The notes: a model not told the origin generated them from the letters alone. A DNA stretch of 64,000 nucleotides from Fulvivirga marina (GCF_016775155.1 NZ_JAEUGD010000068.1:1-64000), one strand, 5' to 3'. Positions 28,831-37,915 are shown, counted from the first letter of the stretch. A program made the numbers and translations.

Positions 28831-31248
28831 ATGAAAAAAATAAAACAATTATCGATTATAACCTTTGCCCTGCTAAGTATTGGATGGTATGCACACGGGC
28901 AGCAAAAAAACGATGTCGTTGACCTCGGAACTATCGGGGCATTTCAACAATCACTTCAAGAAAAGATTGAAAAAAGTACCAGTCAAAGCAGACAAGATAT
29001 GTTACTTGGAGTGCAAACTCCAAAGCAACAACTTGACCTCAACGTAAAATATCAAAACGATGAAAACGGTGAGTTTACGCTGGTAGGATCTGTCGACAAT
29101 GTCAAAAATAGTAGCTTCTATATCAAGCTTGTGCAAGGAGAGTTACGCGGTAACATTGTATTAAAAGATCAAAAACTTGCCTATGAATACTTTTCTGATG
29201 CCAGTGGCAGGGCCTATATTCATGAAAAGGATATAGACAAGGTACTTTGTATTGAGTACCCGGCTAAATCGGGCTCAAAAGTATTGGATATGGCAGAATC
29301 AGAAGCCAACTTCGAGGTTGCAGAGGGTGTTTATGATTTACAAAGCCTGCCCGGGGCATACGGCTGCGTGTTGCTGGACTTTGACGGCTATTACCTCCCT
29401 CCCGGAACTGGTTGGGTAAACGGAAACGCTTTAAATGCAGCACATTCCGGAATGTCTGACGCTCAGATACAGGAAGCCTGGGATCTAATCAGTGAAGATT
29501 TCAGACCTTTTAATGTGAACATAACCACCAGTCAAGCGGTTTATGATTCTTACCCTCAAAACAGAAGACAGCGCTGTGTATTCACTCCTACTAATAATGC
29601 TGCTGCGGGAGCTGGTGGCGTTGCCTTCGTAGGAGGTTTCGGCTATCAGGACTGGCCCTGCTGGGTATTTATACTTTCAGGAAAAGCTGGTGGCGAGGCA
29701 GCTTCTCACGAAATCGGTCACACACTAGGTCTGGGACATGACGGCAGAACTAACCCTAGCGAGGGTTACTTTGCGGGACACGGCGACTGGGCTCCAATTA
29801 TGGGAGTGGGATACTATAAGCCTATTTCTCAATGGAGTCGTGGTGAATACGCTTATGCAAACAACACGGAAGATGACCTTTCCATTATGGCTGGTTATGT
29901 GGGCTTTAGAGGGGATGATCATGGCAATAACTTTGGTTCAGCAACCAATATTTCCAGTAACGGTGCAGGCAATATCGATATGCAATATGGTATCATTGAA
30001 AGAACAGGAGATCAGGACATGTTCAGGTTTACCTGTGGTACAGGAAATGTATACCTTGATATTAACACGGTCAACAGACATGGTGATCTGGACGTACTCG
30101 TCAGACTATATGAAGGTTCTACAGGTAATCAGATCGGCACCTTCAACGGAGGCGGCCTGAACACGCGATTAGAGGCTTATCTGGGAGCCGGAACCTATTA
30201 CATCTCTGTAGATGGTACCGGGGCTGGTAACCCGTCCACCAACGGATACTCGGACTATGCCTCTTTGGGTAGTTTCTGGATTTCCGGCACTATCCCTCCC
30301 GGCGGTTCTGGGGGTGTGGTTACCCTCTACCAACACTGCTCATATGGCGGTTACGCTGTTGGCCTTGGTGAAGGCAGCTATACCCTGGCTGACTTAGAAG
30401 CCCGAGGTCTGGCCAACGATGATGCTTCCTCCATCAAAGTACAGGCAGGCTATCAGGCAACCATATACTGGGAAAACAACTTTCAGGGAAGCACGTTGGT
30501 CAAAACCGGTGATGATGACTGTCTTGTTAATGAAGGATTTAATGACCAGCTAAGCTCAATTGTTGTATCAAGAGTCACTTCCAGTTCCGTCATTGAAGCT
30601 GAAAGTTACAGTGCCATGGCCGGTGTAGAGTTAGAGAACTGTTCAGAAGGTGGACAGAATGTGGGCTATATCGATCAGGGCGATTGGATGGCTTACAATG
30701 GTATAAATTTTCCTTCTTCCGGAACATACCTGATAGAATACCGTGTAGCAAGTGCTAATGGTGGTGGGCGCTTGTCATCCGACCTGAACGCCGGAGCCAC
30801 CATATTAGGTGAATTGGATATACCAGGCACCGGTGGCTGGCAAAACTGGACCACCATCTCCCACACGGTAAATGTCTCTGCGGGTACATACCCCTTTGGT
30901 ATTTACGCTCAGGTTGGTGGTTGGAACATCAACTGGATAAGAATAACAAAACAGGGCTCTATACTTAACAACACAGGCAATACCTCTGAACTGATAAAAT
31001 CAGAGACGGAGAAGATTGACCCGGTAATATACCCTAACCCTGCCAAAAACGTAATCAACGTCTCCTTTTCGGGGGAGCAAGCAAAGGGCAGAATAACCAA
31101 TACTTTAGGCCAGACTGTGATGGAGCTTCCTGCAATAAGTAATCAGGAGCCTATAGATATTTCAGGTTTGAAAGAAGGGGTATATCTATTCGAAATAGAG
31201 TTTGATCAAAGCAGACTGATCAAAAGGATAGTGAAACAGGCCAATTGA
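28831..31248 (+). CDS. Secreted metzincin-type zinc metalloprotease with PPC, crystallin-like and CBM6 modules
   Basis: An 805-residue secreted protease. A signal peptide ends at WYAHGQ. A propeptide-like region reaches ~170. The catalytic domain carries the full metzincin zinc motif H293-E294-x-x-H297-x-x-G300-x-x-H303 (ASHEIGHTLGLGHDGR), followed by PIMGVGYY, which can supply the Met-turn. Residues ~370-490 resemble a pre-peptidase C-terminal (PPC) beta domain; ~495-580 repeat the crystallin-like domain of the chitinase; ~585-712 are CBM6 (GGQNVGYIDQGDWMAYN); the end is a T9SS tail (IYPNPAKN). It begins 24 bases after the chitinase stop, so the two are co-transcribed. A CBM6 on a protease suggests it works on glycan-embedded wall proteins. 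Confidence 0.92.
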   Translation: MKKIKQLSIITFALLSIGWYAHGQQKNDVVDLGTIGAFQQSLQEKIEKSTSQSRQDMLLGVQTPKQQLDLNVKYQNDENGEFTLVGSVDNVKNSSFYIKLVQGELRGNIVLKDQKLAYEYFSDASGRAYIHEKDIDKVLCIEYPAKSGSKVLDMAESEANFEVAEGVYDLQSLPGAYGCVLLDFDGYYLPPGTGWVNGNALNAAHSGMSDAQIQEAWDLISEDFRPFNVNITTSQAVYDSYPQNRRQRCVFTPTNNAAAGAGGVAFVGGFGYQDWPCWVFILSGKAGGEAASHEIGHTLGLGHDGRTNPSEGYFAGHGDWAPIMGVGYYKPISQWSRGEYAYANNTEDDLSIMAGYVGFRGDDHGNNFGSATNISSNGAGNIDMQYGIIERTGDQDMFRFTCGTGNVYLDINTVNRHGDLDVLVRLYEGSTGNQIGTFNGGGLNTRLEAYLGAGTYYISVDGTGAGNPSTNGYSDYASLGSFWISGTIPPGGSGGVVTLYQHCSYGGYAVGLGEGSYTLADLEARGLANDDASSIKVQAGYQATIYWENNFQGSTLVKTGDDDCLVNEGFNDQLSSIVVSRVTSSSVIEAESYSAMAGVELENCSEGGQNVGYIDQGDWMAYNGINFPSSGTYLIEYRVASANGGGRLSSDLNAGATILGELDIPGTGGWQNWTTISHTVNVSAGTYPFGIYAQVGGWNINWIRITKQGSILNNTGNTSELIKSETEKIDPVIYPNPAKNVINVSFSGEQAKGRITNTLGQTVMELPAISNQEPIDISGLKEGVYLFEIEFDQSRLIKRIVKQAN

Positions 31249-31282
31249 TTTTACCTGAATAATAGTTTGTAGTTTGCACAGG

Positions 31283-31327
31283 GGCCGTTTCAAAAGTGAC
31301 CCATACTTTGAAACGGCCTTTTTATTT
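31283..31327 (+). terminator. Strong rho-independent terminator ending the wall-degrading cluster
   Basis: GGCCGTTTCAAA (31283-31294) pairs perfectly with TTTGAAACGGCC (31307-31318), followed by TTTTTATTT. It lies 34 bases after the metalloprotease stop and marks the end of the secreted-enzyme unit. Confidence 0.93.
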
Positions 31328-31329
31328 GC

Positions 31330-31503
31330 TACAATTTTATAGGGCAATCCCTCGTAAGATCGCAGACTACCTGTGTTTCGCAAGTCTTCCAAAGGACAAA
31401 TACAAACTCCGGAAGCAGTACAAACTATCTCATCAGAGCGTCGCGCTCCACCTTTTACCGTTTCGCTTCTTTTATCGCTCAGCAATGAGGTAACATCAAC
31501 CAA
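31330..31503 (-). pseudogene. Decayed lanthipeptide-type precursor (leader plus core remnant)
   Basis: The minus-strand frame reads VTSLLSDKRSETVKGG, very like the second half of Bacteroidota GG-type leaders, followed by a core-like stretch with three cysteines (DEIVCTASGVCICPL). There is no ATG: an in-frame stop (at 31507-31509) sits just upstream, and only a TTG (31503) is available. The expected N-terminal leader half is missing, having been replaced by the 3' end of the intact precursor gene at 31496-31711, which it overlaps by eight bases. The frame stays open past the core into the neighbouring terminator. It looks like a truncated tandem copy. A functional gene with a TTG start cannot be excluded. 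Confidence 0.45.
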
Positions 31504-31711
31504 ATTCTACATCCATAGTACATTGGCCTGGCCCTTCGCTGAAGCACCCTTTACTCTTGGGAGGCAAGCAACTTACTCCGTTCGATGGACATCCATAAGT
31601 TGGCTCACGCAGTTCTATTTCGATACCTCCGTGAACGGTTTGTTTCTCATGGCTCTTTAACTCAGTAACAAAACTGGTTACTCGCAGATTGACTAAACTT
31701 AGTTTTTTCAT
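31496..31711 (-). CDS. Pinensin-like class I lanthipeptide precursor
   Basis: A 71-residue peptide with the Bacteroidota ribosomal-peptide leader pattern: MKKLSLVNLRVTSFVTELKS followed by HEKQTVHGG and a core after the Gly-Gly. The ~42-residue core has four cysteines (in YGCPS, VSCLP, KGCFS, GQCTM) and several Ser/Thr, the raw material for lanthionine rings. The L.DL.V.SFVT leader is that of the pinensin family, whose founding members from Chitinophaga are antifungal. No LanB, LanC, protease or transporter gene lies in the window, so modification enzymes would have to be encoded elsewhere. It is convergent with the wall-degrading cluster. Confidence 0.75.
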   Translation of the reverse strand: MKKLSLVNLRVTSFVTELKSHEKQTVHGGIEIELREPTYGCPSNGVSCLPPKSKGCFSEGPGQCTMDVEFG

Positions 31712-31895
31712 GATGATTTGCTTTAGGTTAGATTATGTAACAATACTCTCCCGGATACCGGGCCATTTAAGTTTAAAATTAGATGATCAGGTTTGGGAAT
31801 AACATAGGAAAACTGCCCTTAAATACGGGGAATAATACCCTTGGCATACAGCAATATTTACAGACTGGGAATTCTTTAAGCATAGGCTCATAAAA

Positions 31896-31934
31896 AAGAA
31901 CTGCCTACAGCATAGCTGATTTACGGCAGTTCTT
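31896..31934 (-). terminator. Terminator of the subtilase gene (minus strand)
   Basis: AAGAACTGCC (31896-31905) pairs perfectly with GGCAGTTCTT (31925-31934). Read on the minus strand the stem is followed by TTTTTA. It lies ~90 bases past the stop of the subtilase at 32025. The rest of the 31712-32024 gap shows no gene. Confidence 0.8.
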
Positions 31935-32024
31935 GAACCTGAGAATGAAAACTACAACTATTACTATTTACTATTCTCTGTATTCAGTTTATTATTTATC
32001 CGACGAGCAGTCACCAAATACTAC

Positions 32025-34982
32025 TTACTCAACCACTACTCTCTCTGTAGTTACCTTATCTCCAACTTTCAACTGAAGAATATAAACTCCTTTTTTGAGC
32101 TTGTGAATATCATACTTCTCAAAACGTTCTCCTCTTTGCATCTTGCCACTGTATAGTTTTATCGACTGCTGAGCATCCAATATATTGTGAATGGAGATTT
32201 CAACTTCACTGTCATCTGAGAGAACTTCATATTTGAGGTATATCTCACTATCAGCTGGGTTAGGGTATACCAGATTATCTTTTTTGACATCCAGTTTTGA
32301 TGCTTCATTAAAGTATCCCTTCCTTGTATTAGTGATCACAAAGCGCTCACCGCCTTCGAGTGTGCCTTTTTCGGTATTCTGTTGCAATACATCAAGGATT
32401 ACCTCTTCGCCCTCACCGACGTCTGCACCAAAGGCAAAATGCATAGAGAATGTTTCATCACCGTAAACAGGGATACCTGAGATACGTGCCTTAGAAGAAG
32501 CGATATGAAGTGTATTCTGATCAATAATTTTGATTTCCTGTAAATCTGCTTCTTTTATTCTTTCAAAGAATTCAGGATCAACTTTCACGTTTATCTCACC
32601 TCCTCTATCAAAAAATGGTTTCTCAATTTTATCTTCAAAACCTCTATCCCAAAATAACAGGTCTATTTTGTTCAATCCTTTTTCGGTTCCTCTTACATAC
32701 AAGCTGGAAAAATTACTAATATTAACGTCATATACTTGTACATTCTTCCATACAATATTGTTATTTCTCCTTACGTTACCGCTTACACCGACTCCATTTA
32801 GCTCGTTAAACATGGGGTCTGCTGGGGACTCTATTCTTGCTAACAAACAGAAATGGTGGATGTCATTAACAAAGTCTGCCGGATTTGGTGGGTACCATGG
32901 TATTTCAACCGTGTAAGTGCCTCCGGGAGCTATTGGAGGTATAGAAACTGTATTGACCTTATCCCCATTCAAAACCCCTGACAATGAGTAATTTATCCAA
33001 TGGTTAGGCCATACAAGCCCTGTAGAGGCTTTTGAGAAATATAGAGAGAGGTTTGCACAATCACTCGTTACAGTGCTCTTGTTACGTATTTTCACATATA
33101 CCCCATTTGGTGAGAATATTTTGAATTCAGGGTTTTGATGACTTGTACCGCCATCCAGGTTTTGACGTACCCAAATGTCTTCACTTATCCACATCGGTCC
33201 ACTATCAGGGTTTGGTTCATTTCCAATATCAAAAGGTCTGTCTTTGGCATAGATATCAAAGCCGCCATTGCTCGGGAGCATTTGCTGAGCTGCCTGTACT
33301 GCTGCTTCTGCATCTACCAAACCATATCCCATTTGGTTGTTCCAGGTTCCGTTAGGCCTGCCTACTGTTGGGCTATATGTATAACCTCCTACCTTTTGCG
33401 CTGTTTGCTCAATTATATCCTCAACTTCATCATGTGTGAGACATGGGTTAACGGATAAAATTAATGCTGCCACTCCAGCCACAAAAGGGCATGCTGCAGA
33501 CGTACCACCGAAACCTCCCGTATAATCATTTGTAGAATAGCCAGTTCCTCCTTGCCTATCCGTGGTAGAAATAGTGGCGCCTGGTGCCATTACATCTAAC
33601 GGAGCACCAAAGCAACTGCCCTGAAATGAATTCCAAGACATGCAAGAACTTCCGCTAGTAGGATCTACCCTAAGACCACAATCATCAGATGCTCCAACGG
33701 CAATAATATCGGGGTTACTGCTGGCCGGGTAAATCACTGCATTATTAGAATTACCAGCAGAAAAAACAACAATGGTACCTAATCCTCCTCTTCCATTTGT
33801 CAAGGCATTGGTAATAGCATTATCGATTAAACCACTGACAAGCGAATTATGTCCCCAGGAATTACTAATAATGTCAGCTCCATTTTGCCATGCCCAATTG
33901 ATGCCATTTGCCAGTTCCTGTATAGTTGTTGGCCCTGAAAGCAATGAATTGCTAATAGACATAATTTTTGAGTTAGGTGCTACACCACTTACCCCTCTGT
34001 TATTGTCCTGGCTAGCAGAAATTATGCCGGCACATGCGGTGCCATGAGATCCTAACACTTGTGCTGGTGAAGTTCCTGTACCGGTATTAAAACCTGTTCC
34101 AAAAGTATTTCCCTGAAGGTCGGGGTGGTTCATTTCAAACCCATGATCAAGTACAGCAACCACTACATCGCCTGAACCTTTGGTTATGTCCCAGGCATTA
34201 TTTGCATTAATATCTACTCCAACAGTCCCTCCATATTGACCTGTATTGTTGAGTCCCCATTGATCATTATATAGCGGATCATTTGGATCCTGGGCTATTC
34301 CTTCTAAAAGTAAGCTGGGTTCAGCGTGCTCGTAAACACCTGTTTCGTAAAACTTATTAGCTAGCTCCAATGCATTATTTTTTGCATTCTCCTTACATTT
34401 TAGGGTATACCAAAGAGGCATAAATGGGTTTTGACCAACAATAACTGCATCAAACTCTTCTGCCATTTTTGAGAGCCTGCTATAGTTATCCTGGGTTCTC
34501 AGTTTAACATTAAAATACTGAGAAATGCCTACCTTATCCCCATCCTTATTTGTAAAGTATGGTGCAGCATTTTTAATGGCATCCAGTTTTTCAAGCTCTT
34601 TTAAGTACTGCAGATATTCATCGGCAGACATCCTGTTCTTTAGCTTCAACTCTGCCCAATACTCGGACGGCGCATTATCAAACTTCGCAACCGACTTCAT
34701 CGTTTTTGCAGAATTATCTAAATCAAATTTGGTCACTTGTACACTCTCATCAACTAAAACTTTGAGTTGATTTGAATCTGATACATTTGAAGGAATAACA
34801 AGGTACACATAATTAGTATTAAGCTCCAAGGCCTGCTTTTCTCCATTGTAGTAGTAAAAATACTTCTGAGAAAAAGCCAGTGAAGTTGATGTTAAAAGAA
34901 TACAGACCAAAAATGCTAGTTTCAGCGCATGATCTACATTCCAATACCTCCTTGCGTGTGGTATAAGTAGGTTAGGTCTCAT
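32025..34982 (-). CDS. Secreted subtilisin-family (S8) serine protease with T9SS sorting domain
   Basis: A 985-residue secreted protease. A hydrophobic signal segment ends at SLAFSQ (~39), then a long propeptide to ~235. The catalytic triad is complete: D279 in VVAVLDHGFEMNHPDL, H313 in SHGTACAGIIS and S495 in GGTSAACPFVAG; the oxyanion Asn lies in SNSWGHNS. After the catalytic domain (~240-560) come beta-sandwich regions and a T9SS type A tail (VYPNPADSE). It is expected to act extracellularly, either in nutrition or in maturing other secreted proteins. It stands alone between a terminator and a long AT-rich upstream region. A role in cleaving the nearby peptide precursors is speculative. 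Confidence 0.93.
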   Translation of the reverse strand: MRPNLLIPHARRYWNVDHALKLAFLVCILLTSTSLAFSQKYFYYYNGEKQALELNTNYVYLVIPSNVSDSNQLKVLVDESVQVTKFDLDNSAKTMKSVAKFDNAPSEYWAELKLKNRMSADEYLQYLKELEKLDAIKNAAPYFTNKDGDKVGISQYFNVKLRTQDNYSRLSKMAEEFDAVIVGQNPFMPLWYTLKCKENAKNNALELANKFYETGVYEHAEPSLLLEGIAQDPNDPLYNDQWGLNNTGQYGGTVGVDINANNAWDITKGSGDVVVAVLDHGFEMNHPDLQGNTFGTGFNTGTGTSPAQVLGSHGTACAGIISASQDNNRGVSGVAPNSKIMSISNSLLSGPTTIQELANGINWAWQNGADIISNSWGHNSLVSGLIDNAITNALTNGRGGLGTIVVFSAGNSNNAVIYPASSNPDIIAVGASDDCGLRVDPTSGSSCMSWNSFQGSCFGAPLDVMAPGATISTTDRQGGTGYSTNDYTGGFGGTSAACPFVAGVAALILSVNPCLTHDEVEDIIEQTAQKVGGYTYSPTVGRPNGTWNNQMGYGLVDAEAAVQAAQQMLPSNGGFDIYAKDRPFDIGNEPNPDSGPMWISEDIWVRQNLDGGTSHQNPEFKIFSPNGVYVKIRNKSTVTSDCANLSLYFSKASTGLVWPNHWINYSLSGVLNGDKVNTVSIPPIAPGGTYTVEIPWYPPNPADFVNDIHHFCLLARIESPADPMFNELNGVGVSGNVRRNNNIVWKNVQVYDVNISNFSSLYVRGTEKGLNKIDLLFWDRGFEDKIEKPFFDRGGEINVKVDPEFFERIKEADLQEIKIIDQNTLHIASSKARISGIPVYGDETFSMHFAFGADVGEGEEVILDVLQQNTEKGTLEGGERFVITNTRKGYFNEASKLDVKKDNLVYPNPADSEIYLKYEVLSDDSEVEISIHNILDAQQSIKLYSGKMQRGERFEKYDIHKLKKGVYILQLKVGDKVTTERVVVE

Positions 34983-35334
34983 AATTAGATGGTTTTTGTT
35001 TAAATTCTTACTCTATTTCAGCTTTTCAGAATCCGCTGTTTCGAATCGATTCGTTGGTTTAATGATTCAAAATTAGCTTATACCATAGCCGCCCGACAGA
35101 GGGAAAGACCCCATAATAAAAAGGGGTTATTCCCCTATTATCACATATTATTTTTATTATTAATTATAAATTATATTATTTTAATTATAATTAATCACTA
35201 CAAACTAGTACTTAACTTCTTTAAAAAGAGATATTTAGATACCTAACTTCACATATACAGCCTTAAGAGTAACTTTTATTTTGGGCAGTACACTAAAAGA
35301 ATATCGGGAAGGGGTAGGTTATATTTCTGTACCC
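34983..35334. other. AT-rich upstream region of the subtilase, no gene seen
   Basis: About 350 bases of very AT-rich sequence, especially 35140-35210, where a run of TTATTAATTATAAATTATAT-like sequence occurs. It must contain the minus-strand subtilase promoter. No operator-like palindrome stands out. Confidence 0.4.
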
Positions 35335-35578
35335 ATGAATGCGAACAATAAACAGGAAGCTCAAATATTACAACTACTCGAAAACACTAAGCCCCACTTA
35401 ACCTCTGAAGGAGTAGAATTCCGGGGATGAATTTATATACATGCGCCAGGAAGAAACAGAAGACCAGGATTATGATGTAGCCTATGAAGGATATGAATCC
35501 TGGAACACAAAAAACACTACTGCATTTATTCAGAAAGTTACAACAAAAAGTGGCGTTGACCCAGATTTACTAAGATAA
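35335..35578 (+). pseudogene. Frameshifted small gene
   Basis: From ATG 35335 the frame reads MNANNKQEAQILQLLENTK and continues to GVEFRG before TGA at 35428. One frame over, starting right at that point, DEFIYMRQEETEDQDYDVAY runs on to a stop at 35576-35578. Joined, they give a plausible ~80-residue acidic protein, so a one-base frameshift at about 35422-35428 (in CCGGGGATGA) has probably broken it. The frame is also open upstream to a TTG at 35281. I recognise no family. A sequencing error in the GGGG run is the alternative. Confidence 0.5.
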
Positions 35579-35675
35579 AAGTATTATCCGCCAAATAAAG
35601 GACCATAAAGTCATAAACTGTTATTTACAGCTTTAATCGCTATATATTCCAGCACATCAAAATAATTACAAAACA

Positions 35676-35710
35676 AAAATCCCCAAGGGACCTTGTCCAA
35701 TGGGGATTTT
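35676..35710. terminator. Bidirectional terminator hairpin
   Basis: AAAATCCCCA (35676-35685) pairs with TGGGGATTTT (35701-35710), with an inner GGAC/GTCC pair. The ends are A-rich and T-rich, so it can act in both directions: for the minus-strand regulator operon ending at 35832, and for the broken small gene on the plus strand. Confidence 0.8.
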
Positions 35711-35831
35711 CGTTGTCTATAGTTGGCTTTAATTGATACCAAGGTATCACTTCAACGACAATTTCAAAAGTAGCATACGTTTAACCTACATAATCACTGA
35801 TGAGTTGCTGAATATAAAGATTAACTTCATT

Positions 35832-36473
35832 TTAGACTTTATACAAGTCATGTTTAATGGCATAGAGCACCAGCCCTACCCTACTTTTTACTTCCAGTTT
35901 TTCAAACAACGACTCTCTATATCCATCTATAGTTTTGGGACTCAGAAACATATCCCCAGCTATTTCTTTATACGTTTTCTCTGTACAGGCTAGTTTCAGA
36001 AACTCTATTTCCCTGTCTTTTAGAATAACTTCGGGAGAATCAGCTTTATGCAAGGAGCTTAAAACTGTGCTGGTTATCTTTTCAGAGTAATAAAACCCTT
36101 TGTGAATAACATCATTTAATGCACAATGAAAAGTCTGAGGGTGAATGTCTTTAAGCAAATATCCCTTGGCTCCGGCCCTTAACATTTTGATAATGGTACC
36201 CTCATCATCATCCATCGACAGCGCTAGAACTTTAATATCAGGATGCTCTTTATTGAGCATATGCATAGTTTCTATACCATTAAGCACCGGCATATTAATA
36301 TCCATTAAAGCGATATCAGGAGTTGCCTCTTCTGCCTCAAGTTGTTTGAGCAATTCTCTTCCATTGTTTACCTGATACAGGACTTTGAAATTGTCAAAAG
36401 TGTTTACCAGGTTCTCCAAAGCCTGGGCAAACAACAAATGATCATCAACGATTACAACGGAATAATCATGCAT
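35832..36473 (-). CDS. NarL/LuxR-family response regulator
   Basis: A 213-residue two-component regulator. The receiver domain (1-~125) has the acidic pocket VIVDDH and phospho-acceptor D58 (ALMDINMPVLNG), with the conserved Lys in YLLKDIHP. The C-terminal LuxR-type helix-turn-helix is seen in LKDREIEFLKLACTEKTYKE and DMFLSPKTIDGYRESLFEKL. It is the last gene of a four-gene unit and overlaps the histidine-kinase gene by eight bases, so that kinase is its partner. It should bind DNA as a phosphorylated dimer; targets are unknown. Confidence 0.93.
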   Translation of the reverse strand: MHDYSVVIVDDHLLFAQALENLVNTFDNFKVLYQVNNGRELLKQLEAEEATPDIALMDINMPVLNGIETMHMLNKEHPDIKVLALSMDDDEGTIIKMLRAGAKGYLLKDIHPQTFHCALNDVIHKGFYYSEKITSTVLSSLHKADSPEVILKDREIEFLKLACTEKTYKEIAGDMFLSPKTIDGYRESLFEKLEVKSRVGLVLYAIKHDLYKV

Positions 36474-37230
36474 AGCTTTTCTGTGTTAGGTTATATTCTA
36501 TAGTTAGCTCTACTCCTTTATTTCTTGCCGACACCATACCATACTCAGCACCAATAAGTTTTGCCCTGCTCTTCATATTTATTAATCCAGCTCCTTTTAT
36601 GACCTCCTCATGGTCAAAGCCCACTCCGTCATCTTTAGCTGAAATTAATAATTTATTTGCTGAATATTCTAAATTTACATCCAAATGTTGTGCCTTCGAG
36701 TGTTTAATTACATTGGAAAAAAACTCCTGTAATATTCTAAACAAAATTATACCATCCTTTTGTGGCACTGTTTGCTCTTCACCCTGAATCGAAAGACTCG
36801 CTTTCAAAAAGTTAAGTTTATTAAATCGCTCCAACTCCAATTCTATGGATCGCACCAGCCCCATCTCCCGTATAATATCAGGATTCAAAGTTTTAGACAG
36901 CAACCTTATTTCTTTCAAACAATCCCCCAAAAGCTCACTTACATCTACAGTTTCTTTCTTGTAGCCATTTGGCAACTTTGCCTGCAATATATTAAGCTGC
37001 ATACGAGCCACCGAAAGTAACTGCCCAATATTATCATGCAGCTCCCATCCCATATTTTTGAGGGCTTGCTCATGGATCTCCATTTGTGACTTGACCGTTT
37101 CTTCTTCAAACTTCTTCTCAGCCTGGATGTACCTATTCTTTCGTGCCTGAAAGGTTCCAAACAGAAGTATGATTATCATTACCAGAATGATAAGAGTTAT
37201 AGTAGCCCATAAAACGACATCATGTTCCAT
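36466..37230 (-). CDS. Membrane-anchored sensor histidine kinase (HisKA_3 type)
   Basis: A 254-residue kinase with a single N-terminal membrane helix (WATITLIILVMIIILLFG, ~8-25), a short coiled coil, then the HisKA_3 dimerisation domain with phospho-acceptor H65 (GWELHDNIGQLLSVARMQL) and the ATPase domain (EFFSNVIKHSKAQHL as the N box, SAKDDGVGFDHE and GLINMKSRAKLIGA as the G boxes). It has almost no extracellular sensor domain, so sensing probably needs a partner, for which the co-transcribed lipoprotein and membrane protein are candidates. Family precedent: LiaS, DegS and NarX-type kinases paired with LuxR-type regulators. Confidence 0.93.
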   Translation of the reverse strand: MEHDVVLWATITLIILVMIIILLFGTFQARKNRYIQAEKKFEEETVKSQMEIHEQALKNMGWELHDNIGQLLSVARMQLNILQAKLPNGYKKETVDVSELLGDCLKEIRLLSKTLNPDIIREMGLVRSIELELERFNKLNFLKASLSIQGEEQTVPQKDGIILFRILQEFFSNVIKHSKAQHLDVNLEYSANKLLISAKDDGVGFDHEEVIKGAGLINMKSRAKLIGAEYGMVSARNKGVELTIEYNLTQKSYA

Positions 37231-37263
37231 AACTTCAGGTCCCTACAAGCTTTAAAATTGACC

Positions 37264-37911
37264 TCAATCAGATAATTTTTTACTAATAATAAACCCAATA
37301 CTAAAGCAGACATACATTACAAGGTTTAAAGTAAAGATAATAAAGGTCCAGGTATCTGAATTGCGAAAATCCGGCAGAAAATGTAAGCTAATAATATATG
37401 GAATAATAGCAGTATAATAGAAGGCCAGACCCGCACTAATCCAAAACATGAGATATTTCTGAAAATAAAGTACCTTTTCAGTATTCAAAATTTCGATCAG
37501 AAATAATCCAATACTAGCAATGAGGGAAACAGCCCCCACAGTAAAAGTGTAAGAAGAGAATGCGGATGTGGTCATTAGCTTTTCTATCCATATAAAGTTT
37601 ACAGTAACAGAAATTACAAATATTATAAGAAATGCAAGTATCCAGGATTTATATCGCCTTGACTTAACGGTTCGGTGGTAAAGTAACAGAAAATAGATAT
37701 ACTGGACAGATGTCAGTAAATTATAAACAAAATGATTCTTTAAACTTACTTCATAAATCTTTAGCAACCACATAGTAAACTCTACTCCAGTTACCAGCCA
37801 CAATAGGAATAAAAAGTATCTCAAAAATGTATGAGAGTACTTTCTATAATATATGGAGCCGATTATGGCAGTTAAAAGCTCAAGAAATTTTATCAGCCCA
37901 AACAATTTCAT
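37264..37911 (-). CDS. Multi-pass membrane protein in a two-component operon
   Basis: A 215-residue protein with six or seven hydrophobic helices (for example YFLFLLWLVTGVEFTMWLL, WILAFLIIFVISVTVNFIWI, LMFWISAGLAFYYTAIIPYI and FIIFTLNLVMYVCFSIGFII) and short basic loops; no catalytic motif is recognised. It lies between the lipoprotein gene (gap four bases) and the histidine-kinase gene (gap 33 bases) on the same strand. A sensory or accessory role for the short kinase is inferred from position. Similar unnamed membrane proteins precede LuxR-type two-component pairs in other Bacteroidota. Confidence 0.8.
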   Translation of the reverse strand: MKLFGLIKFLELLTAIIGSIYYRKYSHTFLRYFLFLLWLVTGVEFTMWLLKIYEVSLKNHFVYNLLTSVQYIYFLLLYHRTVKSRRYKSWILAFLIIFVISVTVNFIWIEKLMTTSAFSSYTFTVGAVSLIASIGLFLIEILNTEKVLYFQKYLMFWISAGLAFYYTAIIPYIISLHFLPDFRNSDTWTFIIFTLNLVMYVCFSIGFIISKKLSD

Positions 37912-37915
37912 CGAT

